DNA of 32,635 nt from Acidobacteriota bacterium (GTDB lineage Bacteria; Acidobacteriota; Terriglobia; Terriglobales; Acidobacteriaceae): assembly GCA_021846945.1 (NCBI GenBank), contig JAJZVZ010000043.1:1-32635 (forward strand), in the 5' to 3' direction. Positions 6,375-14,993 of this stretch are shown here, piece by piece. Below the pieces are notes generated by a model. It saw nothing but the letters and a program-made list of their open reading frames with translations, was not told where the DNA came from and did no database searches. A program made the translations under genes and the position numbers. Numbering within the stretch: position 1 is the first letter of the stretch; each line of letters opens with the position of its first letter.

Positions 6375-7640
6375 GTGGCCACGCAAGTCAAGCCAGTGAG
6401 ATCTTCTGATTGCCCTTCGGATGAGCCGCCTGCTGAGCGGCGATATTTTGCGCGGCAACCGATCCTCGATGCGCGCCGCAGAGTCTATGCCTACGAACTC
6501 CTGTTTCGCAGCGGGCCTGAGGTGGTCTTTCGCGGCGATGGCGACCACGCGACACGCACCATGCTGGACACGACCGTTCTGTATGGCGTGGAGGAATTGA
6601 CAGGCGGCCCGCCGGCTTTCGTGAATTGCACCATGGACGCGCTGACAGGGCGCCTGGTGGATGTGCTGCTGCCCGGTTCAACGGTGCTGGAGATTCTGGA
6701 GACACTGGAGCCGACGCCGGGATTGATTGCCACCTGCCGCAACCTGAAGACCCTTGGCTTCAGAATCGCGCTCGACGATTTTGATTGGAAGCAGGGGATT
6801 GAGCCGCTGGTCGAAATTGCCGATTACATCAAGTTTGACTTTCTGCAACACGACCGCACCGCGCGCCAGGCATTGCTGGATCGGCTAAGCCGCTATTCGC
6901 ACACGCTTCTTGCGGAGAAGATCGAGACTCAGGGGGAATACGAAGCGGCATCGGCCGAGGGTTTCACGTTGTTCCAAGGGTACTATTTCTGCCGTCCGGC
7001 GCTGCTGGAAGCGCGCCAGATTCCGGGCAACAAAATCATGCAGCTTGAGATTCTGCGGGAAGTGCACAAGGACCCGATGGATCTGCACAAGGTCAGCCAG
7101 TTGGTCAGGCGCGACGCCGCCATTACCTATCGGCTGCTGCGGCTGGTGAATTCGCCGGCCTGCGCCATACGCCAGGAGGTGCGCTCGGTTGAGCTGGCGA
7201 TGATTGCGATCGGAGAGCAGGCATTCCGGCGCATTGCCACGCTGTCGATTGCCAGCGCGCTCAACTCCGATCAGCCTGCAGAGATTCTGCTCATGGCGTT
7301 GGCGCGGGCGCGCTTCTGCGAGCTTGCCGCCGGGCGCTGCCGGCTTGATCCGACAGAGCAATACCTGCTCGGGCTGCTCAGCCTGCTCCCGGCAATGCTT
7401 CGCGTTCCCATGCAGGACGCGTTATCGGCCCTGCCGCTGCGCCGGGAGATTCGCGAGGCCCTGACCGGGGTGCATAACAAAGAGCGCAGCCTGCTTGACT
7501 GGATCGAGGCGGCGGAATGCGGAGACTGGCCGCGATGCGATGCCGTTGCGCAATCGAAAACGCTGCACGAGAAGGAATTACAGCATTGCGCCGCGGAGGC
7601 AAGGATCTGGGCCGACCGCACGCTTCGCTCAGCGCAATGA
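6375..7640 (+). CDS. EAL-HDOD (YuxH-like) signalling protein
   Basis: The 421-residue cytoplasmic protein joins an N-terminal EAL-type domain to a C-terminal HDOD domain. The EAL part starts at YFARQPILDARRRVYAYELL and keeps counterparts of the usual metal and c-di-GMP contacts: E in YELLFR, N in FVNCT, E in ILETLEP, DD in ALDDFDW, K in IKFDF, E in EKIE and Q in FQGYYF. The loop after DDF is not the usual GTG. The HDOD part includes ITYRLLRLVNSPACA and SVELAMIAIGEQAFRRIATL. Such proteins act in signalling, motility and stress control, often without proven phosphodiesterase activity. The frame opens at an ATG at 6282, but the GTG at 6375 has a GGAGAA element at 6365-6370 and was preferred. Confidence 0.85.
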   Translation: MATQVKPVRSSDCPSDEPPAERRYFARQPILDARRRVYAYELLFRSGPEVVFRGDGDHATRTMLDTTVLYGVEELTGGPPAFVNCTMDALTGRLVDVLLPGSTVLEILETLEPTPGLIATCRNLKTLGFRIALDDFDWKQGIEPLVEIADYIKFDFLQHDRTARQALLDRLSRYSHTLLAEKIETQGEYEAASAEGFTLFQGYYFCRPALLEARQIPGNKIMQLEILREVHKDPMDLHKVSQLVRRDAAITYRLLRLVNSPACAIRQEVRSVELAMIAIGEQAFRRIATLSIASALNSDQPAEILLMALARARFCELAAGRCRLDPTEQYLLGLLSLLPAMLRVPMQDALSALPLRREIREALTGVHNKERSLLDWIEAAECGDWPRCDAVAQSKTLHEKELQHCAAEARIWADRTLRSAQ

Positions 7641-7715
7641 GTTGATCTTGACGGCCATCGAGCGTATTCGTCGAGCGTCGTTCAGCACTTTTTGCGCTGG
7701 CGGCCAGAGCGTCGG

Positions 7716-8357
7716 TCAACGTCCGGCGGGGCTCAGCGGCGCCAGGTGCTTGGTGTTCTGGTAGGTGTAGGTAATGCGATGGATGACGGTGATCGTGGAG
7801 AGCACGGCCAGCACCCACAGTACCGGCGCCATCACTCCCCAGCGGTTGAAGAGCGCGCCCAGAATGATGAGCACGATGCGCTCCGGCCGCTCCATGAAGC
7901 CCACTTTGCATTGCCCGATCAGCGCCTCGGCGCGAGCGCGCGTATAGCTGACCATGAGCGATGTGACCATGACGAAGGCGACCAGCACCACGTATCTGAA
8001 CCGGTTGATGCGCCCGTAGTAGACCAGCAGGCCGAAGAACAGCACCACGTCGGAGTAGCGGTCGATCACCGAATCGAAGAAGGCCCCGAAGACCGTCACC
8101 TGGTTGTTGCGCCGCGCCACGCGCCCGTCGACCATGTCAAAAATGCCGGCGCCGATGATCACCAGACCGGCGTAAAGAAACATCCGGACGCCGTTATAGG
8201 CGTTGGCGTGGCCGAAGAGAAAGGCCGCGGCAATGTTGATGATCAACCCAATGAACGTAAGGACATTGGGGGAGATGCGAGTAAGGGCTAATCCGTATAC
8301 GATGCGGTCGAGAAGCCAGCCGCATGCGCGGCCAAAAGCACTGGTCCAGGTGGTCAT
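7716..8357 (-). CDS. CDP-alcohol phosphatidyltransferase family protein
   Basis: The 213-residue integral membrane enzyme transfers a phosphatidyl group from CDP-diacylglycerol to an alcohol in phospholipid synthesis. The full family signature D-x2-DG-x2-AR-x8-G-x3-D-x3-D is present (D74, D77, G78, A81, R82, G91, D95, D99), with several hydrophobic helices around it. The acceptor (glycerol phosphate, inositol phosphate or another) cannot be told from the motif, so no symbol is given. The ATG has AAGGAAGA about 5 bases upstream. It follows greA by 14 bases on the same strand, so the two are likely one operon. It converges on the EAL-HDOD gene. Confidence 0.88.
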   Translation of the reverse strand: MTTWTSAFGRACGWLLDRIVYGLALTRISPNVLTFIGLIINIAAAFLFGHANAYNGVRMFLYAGLVIIGAGIFDMVDGRVARRNNQVTVFGAFFDSVIDRYSDVVLFFGLLVYYGRINRFRYVVLVAFVMVTSLMVSYTRARAEALIGQCKVGFMERPERIVLIILGALFNRWGVMAPVLWVLAVLSTITVIHRITYTYQNTKHLAPLSPAGR

Positions 8358-8371
8358 GCCGATCTTCCTTG

Positions 8372-8884
8372 CTACTGCTCCGCGCCGCCAGCTCCGTTTT
8401 GGGGAACCTCTTCGCCGGCTTCGTCGTGAATCGTAGTGAGTTTCAGGACCTCCAGTTCGCGTTTGCCATTGGGAGTGACAACGACGGCCACGTCGCCTAC
8501 CCGCTTGCCCACCAACCCCCGGCCGATCGGCGAGGTGGTGGAGATCTGGCCGTTGGCCACGTCGGATTCTTCGCTGGTCACCAGGCGGTAGATGATCTCT
8601 TCATCCTTGGTCGAGTCGTAGACCACCACGGTGGAACCAAAAGCGACCCGATCTTTGGGAATATTGGCCAGGTTGACCAGGGAGAGCTCAGCCATGCGCT
8701 TCTTCAGCTGCCCAAGCCGGGCGTTCACGAAGTCCTGGCGCTGTTTCGCCATGTGGTATTCAGCGTTCTCTGAAAGGTCACCCAGGGCCACCGCCTTCTT
8801 GATCTCGGCGGGAAGCTCATGGGCAAGCTCATGCTCCAGAAGCTTGATCTCTTCGAGAAGCTTTCTCTTGATGTGTTCGGGCAT
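8372..8884 (-). CDS. greA: Transcription elongation factor GreA/GreB family
   Basis: The 170-residue protein rescues backtracked RNA polymerase by promoting cleavage of the nascent RNA in the secondary channel. The N-terminal coiled coil (about 1-75) carries the acidic tip GDLSENAEY (D36, E39), which holds the catalytic Mg. The C-terminal FKBP-like domain includes FGSTVVVYD and SPIGRGLVGKRVGDVAVVV. The length is slightly above the usual 158 because of a short tail rich in Glu, Gly and Ala. It lies between ruvX (197 bases upstream) and the phosphatidyltransferase (14 bases downstream), with a candidate promoter in the upstream gap. Confidence 0.93.
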   Translation of the reverse strand: MPEHIKRKLLEEIKLLEHELAHELPAEIKKAVALGDLSENAEYHMAKQRQDFVNARLGQLKKRMAELSLVNLANIPKDRVAFGSTVVVYDSTKDEEIIYRLVTSEESDVANGQISTTSPIGRGLVGKRVGDVAVVVTPNGKRELEVLKLTTIHDEAGEEVPQNGAGGAEQ

Positions 8885-8948
8885 CTATGGTCCGTAGCGG
8901 GGAGCGAGGACGGCTCCGGCCGCGAGAGATGAACGATCTAGAGACTCC

Positions 8949-8978
8949 ATTATACGCGGAGAGCCCCCGGACCGTTGA
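8949..8978 (-). promoter_or_regulatory. Candidate promoter of greA
   Basis: On the minus strand a perfect -10 box TATAAT (8954-8949) lies about 65 bases before the greA start. The -35 position (TCAACG, 8978-8973, 18-base spacing) is a poor match. It could drive greA and the phosphatidyltransferase apart from ruvX. Confidence 0.4.
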
Positions 8979-9080
8979 CAGGCGGTTCCGGTCTTGTGCC
9001 CTTGCTTCCAATCCGGTCCGTCAGAAACCCGTCTGGGAGAACCGAATGATCCAAATAAAACCGTGGCAAATGAATGGCGG

Positions 9081-9593
9081 TCATCGTCGCTCATCGAGGA
9101 ATGATTGCAGGATCAGGGTGGCCGCTACCTGATCGACCATCCGCCGGTGCTGCTGGCGCTGGTGTCCTGCTTCGTAGAGGATCCGGTGAGCCTCGTGCGA
9201 GGTAAGCCGCTCGTCCCACATATGGATGGGGAGCCCGGTCAGCTCCCCTAACGCGGCGGCATAAGCCTGTGTTTTAGCGGCTTGCGCGCCTGGTTCTCCG
9301 GAAAGATGCAGCGGCATTCCTACCACAATCCCCGCCACGCCGAACCGCCGGGCCAGGCGGGCCAGGGAGCGCAGGTCTTCGCGGGGGTTGCGCCGGCGTT
9401 CCAGCGTGAGCACAGGCTGCGCCGTCAGCCCCAGCTCGTCCGAGACAGCCACCCCGATGCGGCGATTGCCGACATCCAGCCCGAGGTAGCGAGGATGAAG
9501 TACGTCTGCCAGCTTGCGGCTCCAGGATTCCAGCTTAATGCCTCCGGCTCCCGCAAGGAGTCCCGTATGTCTTTCCTGCCATGCCCGATACAA
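9081..9593 (-). CDS. ruvX: Putative pre-16S rRNA nuclease / Holliday junction resolvase-like YqgF (RuvX)
   Basis: The RNase H-fold protein belongs to the YqgF/RuvX family, which acts in 5' maturation of 16S rRNA and may act on DNA junctions. Motifs in order are YLGLDVGNRRIGVAVSDELG (catalytic Asp), GIVVGMPLHLSGEPG, MWDERLTSHEAHRIL and a C-terminal VDQVAATLILQSFL (last catalytic Asp). The longest frame starts at a TTG at 9593 with no ribosome-binding site and would add about 35 residues before the domain. A GGAGG element lies 7 bases before an in-frame CTG at 9533, so the true start may be a rare CTG there. It is divergent from mltG and leads the ruvX-greA run. Confidence 0.88.
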   Translation of the reverse strand: MYRAWQERHTGLLAGAGGIKLESWSRKLADVLHPRYLGLDVGNRRIGVAVSDELGLTAQPVLTLERRRNPREDLRSLARLARRFGVAGIVVGMPLHLSGEPGAQAAKTQAYAAALGELTGLPIHMWDERLTSHEAHRILYEAGHQRQQHRRMVDQVAATLILQSFLDERR

Positions 9594-9601
9594 TCAAAAG
9601 A

Positions 9602-9627
9602 TAAAGAGTCCCGCGGGGCTTTTTTTG
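9602..9627 (+). terminator. Terminator-like hairpin between ruvX and mltG
   Basis: AAAGAGTCC and GGGCTTTTTTT can pair around a CGCG loop (with G-U wobbles), and the hairpin is followed by a run of T on the plus strand. It lies upstream of mltG and downstream of no plus-strand gene, so it may attenuate a leader or stop antisense transcription. The pairing was worked out by eye. Confidence 0.4.
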
Positions 9628-9665
9628 CGTCTTTAATGAGTGATTCAAGAATCAGCAGAAACGGG

Positions 9666-10709
9666 ATGGCGAACCGCAAGCGCAGGAGCAGAAAAAAGAG
9701 GGGGAGCTCCGGAGTTGCGGGCGCTTTGCTGGGGTTGCTTCTGGCCGCGCTGGCCGCGTCCGGAGCCGCGGCATGGCTGATTCTGTCGCCGTACGGGCCA
9801 CATGCTGAGACGTTTGTCGAATTGGCGCCGGGATCGTCTTCAGTGCACATCGCCCGGCAATTGGAAGAAGCCGGGGTCATTCGGAGCCGGTTTGCCTTCG
9901 ATGTGCTGCGTGTGTGGAAGCGGGGAAGACTTGAGGCTGGTGAGTACCGGTTTGACCATCCCGCCCCGGCGATCGAGGTTTATGAACGGATAGCTCGCGG
10001 CGACGTGGTCACGCAAACTTTGACCGTCCCCGAGGGCGAGAACATGTTTGAGATCGCCGCGCGAGTCCAGGAAGCGGGGTTTGGCACTCGCCAGCAGTTC
10101 CTGGATGCGGCGAAGAACGAAGCCGGCCTGGTGTCTGATCTTGACCCCGGCGCAAAAAGTCTGGAGGGTTACCTGTTTCCGGATACGTACAAGTTTTCGC
10201 ACGATACGAGCCCAGCCCAGATTGCCGCCGCCATGGTTCACAACTTCCATGTAGTCGCCGCTGAATTGGGGCTGCGGACGAATGTGCACGAGGTGGTCAC
10301 GATTGCTTCGCTCGTAGAGCGCGAAACGGCGGTCGGCGTCGAGCGTCCCCTTGTGGCAAGCGTCTTTGAGAACCGGCTGGCCAAGCACATGCCGCTGATG
10401 AGCGATCCCTCGGTGATCTATGGGCTGGAACTTCAGGACCGCTGGCGGGGCGAGATCCACGAGAGCGACCTGACTTACAACACCCCGTACAACACTTACC
10501 TGCATGCGGGCCTGCCGCCGGGACCGGTGGCAAATCCCGGCATCAAGTCGCTGCGTGCCGCCATGCACCCGGCCAAAACGGATTATCTCTATTTTGTCGC
10601 CGCCGGCGCCGATGCTCAGGGACACTCGCTGTTTGCGCGCACGCTGGATGAGCACAAGCGAAACGTGGACGAGTACCGGCAGGCCCTGCGGAAGGCAGGT
10701 GAGCGATGA
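9666..10709 (+). CDS. mltG: Endolytic murein transglycosylase MltG
   Basis: The 347-residue inner-membrane enzyme cuts nascent glycan strands and so may end peptidoglycan polymerisation. A short basic N terminus (NRKRRSRKKRG) precedes one transmembrane helix (about 16-40), then a LysM-like region and the YceG catalytic domain. The catalytic glutamate is E218 in TIASLVERET, followed by MSDPSVIYGL and YNTPYNTYLHAGLPPGPVAN, both family hallmarks. The frame runs open from 9282, but the upstream part is antisense to ruvX. The ATG at 9666 gives the usual short basic start, and an ATG at 9636 is possible. Its stop overlaps the next gene by 4 bases (ATGA), so the two are translationally coupled. Confidence 0.92.
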   Translation: MANRKRRSRKKRGSSGVAGALLGLLLAALAASGAAAWLILSPYGPHAETFVELAPGSSSVHIARQLEEAGVIRSRFAFDVLRVWKRGRLEAGEYRFDHPAPAIEVYERIARGDVVTQTLTVPEGENMFEIAARVQEAGFGTRQQFLDAAKNEAGLVSDLDPGAKSLEGYLFPDTYKFSHDTSPAQIAAAMVHNFHVVAAELGLRTNVHEVVTIASLVERETAVGVERPLVASVFENRLAKHMPLMSDPSVIYGLELQDRWRGEIHESDLTYNTPYNTYLHAGLPPGPVANPGIKSLRAAMHPAKTDYLYFVAAGADAQGHSLFARTLDEHKRNVDEYRQALRKAGER

Positions 10710-11638
10710 AGTCGGTCCGCGGTCTGGCGCTCGTCTCGGCCCTCCTCCTCCCCTTCTTTCTTTCGGGGTGCTTTCTGGTATTTACCCGGCGCAAGCTGCC
10801 TGTGCCGAAGACTCCCACGGTGGTGCAGACCGTCACTCCGGATGAGCTGGTCGAACGCCTCAATCAGCGCTGGGACGGGCTGCAAACGCTGAGTGCGAAA
10901 GTCCAAATCGCGGCCACCGTGCTCAAAAGCAGCGAAGGTCTGGCCAAGGACTACACGACCTTTCGCGCCATGATCCTGATTCGCAAGCCAGAGGACCTGG
11001 GCGTCTTCGGGCAAATGCCGGTCGTGCATACATGGATGTTCTACCTGGTAAGCAACGGGCAGGACTTTACGGCTTATATCCCCTCAAAGAGCAAGGCCTA
11101 TCGAGGTTCGGACTCCTCGACAAAGAACATTCCGCCGGAAGAGGGCCCTGTCTCTTCGGCAAAGTCCGTGGTTGACCAACTGCTGAGCTTGCGGCCGGGA
11201 ATGTTCTTTAACGCGATGGTAGTGCGAGGCCTGTCGCCGGAAGATTACTACTCGGTAACTGCGGATACGGAAACGATGGAGGATCCGTCGAAAAAGCACC
11301 TCTATTCCATGCCCGAGTACATCCTGAGCATTACGCATCATGTTCCGGGCAGCCGGCGTGATATTCCGGTGCGCGTTATCACCTTCAACCGCGATGACCT
11401 CCTTCCGCATCAACAGGACATCTACGACGAAAATGGCAACGTGCAGACACAGGTAACCTACACAGACTACCAGGACTTCGGTTCAGTCAAGTTTCCTGCC
11501 ATCATCACGATGAAACGCCCGATGGAGGGCCTGCAACTTGTTCTGTCAGTCGAGAGTGTGAAGGAAAACATAAAGCTCTCAGACGATCAATTCGAGGTGA
11601 AGCTCCCCCCAGACACCAGAATTCAGAATCTGGAATAG
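10706..11638 (+). CDS. Putative outer-membrane lipoprotein, LolA/LolB-like fold
   Basis: The 310-residue product has a lipoprotein signal ending in the lipobox LSGC (C22). The mature part starts with a proline-rich linker and then VTPDELVERLNQRWDGLQTL and a string of beta strands (FRAMILIRKPEDLGVFGQMP, VRVITFNRDDLL, VTYTDYQDFGSVKFPAIITM) like the LolA/LolB/DUF4292 group of lipid-carrier folds. No specific ligand is known. It overlaps mltG by ATGA, pointing to coupled expression and a link to envelope growth. It ends two bases short of the convergent gene that follows. Confidence 0.75.
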   Translation: MKSVRGLALVSALLLPFFLSGCFLVFTRRKLPVPKTPTVVQTVTPDELVERLNQRWDGLQTLSAKVQIAATVLKSSEGLAKDYTTFRAMILIRKPEDLGVFGQMPVVHTWMFYLVSNGQDFTAYIPSKSKAYRGSDSSTKNIPPEEGPVSSAKSVVDQLLSLRPGMFFNAMVVRGLSPEDYYSVTADTETMEDPSKKHLYSMPEYILSITHHVPGSRRDIPVRVITFNRDDLLPHQQDIYDENGNVQTQVTYTDYQDFGSVKFPAIITMKRPMEGLQLVLSVESVKENIKLSDDQFEVKLPPDTRIQNLE

Positions 11639-11639
11639 C

Positions 11640-13400
11640 TCAGACTGCGGGCCGGATCTCGTACTCCAGCTTTCCAGCGGATTCCAATTTCACCACCGAA
11701 AAGGTCTTGCCGGGAACCGGGGAGTTGGCCCGCGTTTGCACGGCGGTTTGCGCGGCGGATGACACGCAGGCGGGATCAAATACCGGAATGTGTTCGACGA
11801 TCTCGCCGGGCCGTTCGACACTGACACGAATGCGATCCTCAGCGAAGACGACCTTTTTCTGCCCGCCGCCTGGCAGTGGATACCGAACCGCCGCGCCGTC
11901 ATCGAGGTATTCCGCCTCGAAGGGTGAGGCTTCCGCAGGCAGCGCTCCACCGGTCGATGTTCCCCATGCCGTCTCTCTGCCCTGCGTCTGCGACTGCAGC
12001 AGCACGCCTTTTGCCGGGGTCCACACAAATGTAAGGCCAAAGCGCTCCTGTTCCGAGGCGGCCTTTGCCGTGGAAGCAAAGGCGGCATAGTAGCCGGGGC
12101 GGCGCACATAGGTGAAGACAAATGGCAGGCGCGTGTCCTTGCGCTGCTCCACAAAGGACTGCTCGGCCAGCGGCCGCACCAGCTTGCGCGCCTCCACGAT
12201 CTGCTCCTCGGTCGGATGCCAGTCATAGTGCGCCCGCTGCAGGAAGAGATACGGCGTGAAGGCATTGAAGTCGCCCACCGGCAAGGGATCGACTTTGGGC
12301 CATTCCTTATCGAGCTTTTCGCGAGCCGCGCGAATCTGCTCGGCGCGCAGTTCCGGCGGTGTGGCAAAGGCCCGCATGATCGTGCACCGCTCTGCCAGCG
12401 GAGTGTCCACGTAGGTGTAGACCGCGTGTTTCTGGCGCGATTCGATGCTGCGGTTGAGAACGAGGAAATGCTGGCCCGGCTCGGGCAGCGCATTGAGCGC
12501 CAGCCAGCTACCGAAACGGTTCTCCTCATCCACAAGGATGTCTGCCAGCGGAGTGTTGCGCCAATAGTGATACGCCATCTGCAGGTTCTCGTGGTGAGTA
12601 TTCAGTGTGTAGCCGAGGTCCGGGCCATCCTTCTCGTACATGTAGCCGCATGGGCTCTGCAATACTTTGGGGCTGGCCTCAAGGCGCTCGCGCAGCTGCG
12701 CAAACAGCGTGGCGTCAGGGTATGCATTCAGAAATGCCGCCCCACCCGCGAAGATGTTGGTGTACTGATTGGTGTAGGTACGGCCGTGACGGTAGAGGTC
12801 GGGATCGTACAGAACCGCATGCAGCGCCTTGCGGCAGGCATCGACGGAGCGCTGATGAATCGCGGGCGAAATCGGCGGCCCGCTTTTGAGCAGACGCAGA
12901 GCCTCCGACATGAATTTGACCGCGAACGACGTGGCGGCCAGATTCCACTGCTGCGGCCCGTACTCACTGAACTTGCCATCGGGGCTTTGCAGATTGCACC
13001 AGTAATCGAGCGCCAGTTCCAGCCGGTAGCGCAGGGCCGCATTGCCCCGGTATTGATTCCACTTCTGCGGTGCGGTGTAGAACCATGCCAGCGTCAGGAT
13101 GCTCTCCATGATGCGCGCGTTATACGGGTGAAGATTGTTGGTTCCGCGCCACACTGAGATGTCGATGAATCCGCGGTCGGGCCCATCCAGCATGACACTG
13201 TTGGCCACGCGCGCCAGATAGCTGAGAGCAAAGGGCATTTCCAGATCGGCATCGGCAAAATCGGACGGGCGAATCTTTGCGGTATCGAGCGGCGGTACGG
13301 TGACGTCGGAAGGTGCCACCGGTCCATCGGCGGCCATCAGTCGAGGAATGCGCAGGAACGGCGCGGCGGCCGCGCTCCATAGAAATTCTCTCCGATTCAT
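11640..13400 (-). CDS. Tat-exported protein of unknown function, probable alpha/alpha-toroid fold
   Basis: The 586-residue product begins MNRREFLWSAAAAPFL, a twin-arginine (Tat) signal (R3, R4), so it is probably exported folded. The N-terminal two thirds are helical and rich in W, Y and N (SVWRGTNNLHPYNARIMESI, DYWCNLQSPDGKFSEYGPQQ), the look of an alpha/alpha toroid as in polysaccharide lyases and glycosidases. The C-terminal third is beta-rich (KKVVFAEDRIRVSVERPGEI). I could not assign a family or catalytic residues. A polysaccharide-degrading role is an inference from fold and neighbours. The ATG has AAGGGA about 8 bases upstream. It meets the lipoprotein gene tail to tail, one base apart. 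Confidence 0.7.
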   Translation of the reverse strand: MNRREFLWSAAAAPFLRIPRLMAADGPVAPSDVTVPPLDTAKIRPSDFADADLEMPFALSYLARVANSVMLDGPDRGFIDISVWRGTNNLHPYNARIMESILTLAWFYTAPQKWNQYRGNAALRYRLELALDYWCNLQSPDGKFSEYGPQQWNLAATSFAVKFMSEALRLLKSGPPISPAIHQRSVDACRKALHAVLYDPDLYRHGRTYTNQYTNIFAGGAAFLNAYPDATLFAQLRERLEASPKVLQSPCGYMYEKDGPDLGYTLNTHHENLQMAYHYWRNTPLADILVDEENRFGSWLALNALPEPGQHFLVLNRSIESRQKHAVYTYVDTPLAERCTIMRAFATPPELRAEQIRAAREKLDKEWPKVDPLPVGDFNAFTPYLFLQRAHYDWHPTEEQIVEARKLVRPLAEQSFVEQRKDTRLPFVFTYVRRPGYYAAFASTAKAASEQERFGLTFVWTPAKGVLLQSQTQGRETAWGTSTGGALPAEASPFEAEYLDDGAAVRYPLPGGGQKKVVFAEDRIRVSVERPGEIVEHIPVFDPACVSSAAQTAVQTRANSPVPGKTFSVVKLESAGKLEYEIRPAV

Positions 13401-13593
13401 TCTTTGAATCCCTTCGCTCTTCGTTGTTTGGATTTCCTCTGTACCCTACACCCCCTCCTATGGAAATTGTCAAGACGGCGCGCTGGGATGCGGACGAAGA
13501 AACGCTCGCAGAGCAGGAGAATCGCCGCGGCATTATCAGAGCTACTGCGGCATTTTCGGCATTGTGTGTGATCTTTGCAGGGGTCTTTCTCTG

Positions 13594-14898
13594 TTACCAG
13601 GTATCGACAGCCAGAATCGAAGGCGCGCCTGTTCTTCCATCGATGACCTTGAGTTTCAGGACCACCTCAATATTCCGGTTGGAAAAGTTCTTTCCCATCT
13701 GGCGGCGCAGCAGTTGCAGATAGTGGGCGCTGGTTGCGAAGTGAGCCGCGGCTTCCGTTCCATTCCGTCCCAATCCCGCGACCGCTACCACCCAGCCATC
13801 AAGGGTCGGGTCGTAGTACCTCGCCACCACGGCATAATCATCCGCGCTGGAGTAAGGGAGAGACTGGTCGCGCCGCCAACGATTCTGCGAATCCTTTCGG
13901 TCCAGAATGATTTCATCCGGCGCAGCCGAGAAGTGAAAGCGCAGCGGATCAAGCAATCGAAGGGTCCAGATGTTGTTGTAAGCGCCAACCAGAACGACGG
14001 AATGCTCGCGAAGTGTGGTTAATGGCGTGGCGGGAGAAAACACCAGCCGAATTGCTGCCCCCGAGTGTTCCACAGCGTCGCTGACCTGCGAGATGGCCGA
14101 AGCAATCTGCATGGAAAGGAACGGATAGTCAGCGTCTTTGTCGGCCGTGATCACGCCCGAATAGTTGTTCTTCGCAAAAACTACGCTTCCTGTGCAGACG
14201 AGGACAGACTGCTGAGCGCGCAGGACCGGAGCCCAGAAATCGTTGACGACAGCTTGCGGCTGGACGGCGCGCGATCGCCACCACCATCCCGCGGCGATCC
14301 CCGCCAGCACGAGCAAAGCAGCCAACAAGAGCAAGAAGACGCGCCAGCGATTGGCCCACCATCCTGCCAGCGGCGCACCCCGCTCCTGAACGGTCGCTCC
14401 ATTTGCCGGATCCAGGGGCGCAGTATGGCCCCATTCCTGCGCTTCGTGCTCTCCGCGAACATTTGCCCCCGCATCGCGCCTGACGCGCATCGCCTCGCCG
14501 CTCTCCATCGCATTCTGTGCGCTGTGCGGGTGGGTGAATTCCGGAACATAGGAGCCGGGCGGCAGAGAGATTTGAATTCTGGAACTCCGGCCATGTCCGG
14601 AGTAGTAAAGCAGGAGCCGTTTGCGCACTTCGCCCGCGGTGTAACGCACCACTGTGTCCGAATTGGTGTCATAGGTCGGAGAACGGCCGAAAACTTCAAT
14701 GCCTAGCGTGCGCTCTTTCAGCAACTCCGCTCGGCCCGCCAGCGTGTTCTCAACGATGTATTCGAGCAGCGCCGGGTAACGCTTACTGTTACAGAAGTGC
14801 GAGCTGGCAAGAATCGCGCGCAGTTCGCACAGGATCTCCTCCCGGTCCTCGCGAGACGCCAAGTGCCATGTTTCGGAGCGCTCATGGTCAATTTTCAT
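13594..14898 (-). CDS. Membrane-anchored putative regulator divergent from a TonB-dependent receptor
   Basis: The 434-residue product has three parts. Residues about 20-121 form a conserved cytoplasmic-looking domain (EILCELRAILASSHFCNSKR, LLKERTLGIEVFGRSPTYDT, VVRYTAGEVRKRLLLYY, ISLPPGSYVPEF), a type I know from acidobacterial and some proteobacterial proteins and which ends like the hairpin of a winged helix. A polar linker follows, then one transmembrane helix (about 186-207). The rest is periplasmic, with VVLVGAYNNIWTLRLLDPLR, DYAVVARYYDPTLDGWVVAV and AGLGRNGTEAAAHF. The layout recalls one-component ToxR-like sensors, but DNA binding is not shown. Its start lies 384 bases from the divergent receptor start, which suggests it controls that gene. 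No strong ribosome-binding site was seen. Confidence 0.7.
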   Translation of the reverse strand: MKIDHERSETWHLASREDREEILCELRAILASSHFCNSKRYPALLEYIVENTLAGRAELLKERTLGIEVFGRSPTYDTNSDTVVRYTAGEVRKRLLLYYSGHGRSSRIQISLPPGSYVPEFTHPHSAQNAMESGEAMRVRRDAGANVRGEHEAQEWGHTAPLDPANGATVQERGAPLAGWWANRWRVFLLLLAALLVLAGIAAGWWWRSRAVQPQAVVNDFWAPVLRAQQSVLVCTGSVVFAKNNYSGVITADKDADYPFLSMQIASAISQVSDAVEHSGAAIRLVFSPATPLTTLREHSVVLVGAYNNIWTLRLLDPLRFHFSAAPDEIILDRKDSQNRWRRDQSLPYSSADDYAVVARYYDPTLDGWVVAVAGLGRNGTEAAAHFATSAHYLQLLRRQMGKNFSNRNIEVVLKLKVIDGRTGAPSILAVDTW

Positions 14899-14965
14899 GG
14901 CAGATGGTCATGATACTCGCATTTCACGGTGAAGGCAAAGAACGTTTAACACCGGCCAGACCGAA

Positions 14966-14993
14966 TTTACAACTTGATAATTATGAATAATAT
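14966..14993 (+). promoter_or_regulatory. Candidate promoter of the large TonB-dependent receptor
   Basis: TTTACA (14966-14971) and TAATAT (14988-14993) are 16 bases apart in an AT-rich patch that stands out from the GC-rich surroundings. Transcription would start near 15000 and leave a leader of about 280 bases before the receptor ATG. The remaining 14899-15282 stretch holds no gene that I can support. Confidence 0.5.

Noticed and set aside
8885-9080. Possible tRNA or small RNA between greA and ruvX
   Set aside because: No cloverleaf, anticodon arm or CCA-type end could be drawn. The stretch is better explained as a greA promoter region.
12216-13157. Long plus-strand frame inside the Tat-exported protein gene
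   Set aside because: It is antisense to a longer frame with a clear export signal, and its translation shows no domain.
13460-13723. A plus-strand frame with a possible membrane helix (RATAAFSALCVIFAGVFLCY) between the Tat protein and the regulator
   Set aside because: No ribosome-binding site, half of it is antisense to the regulator gene, and the open part before the overlap is too short to trust.
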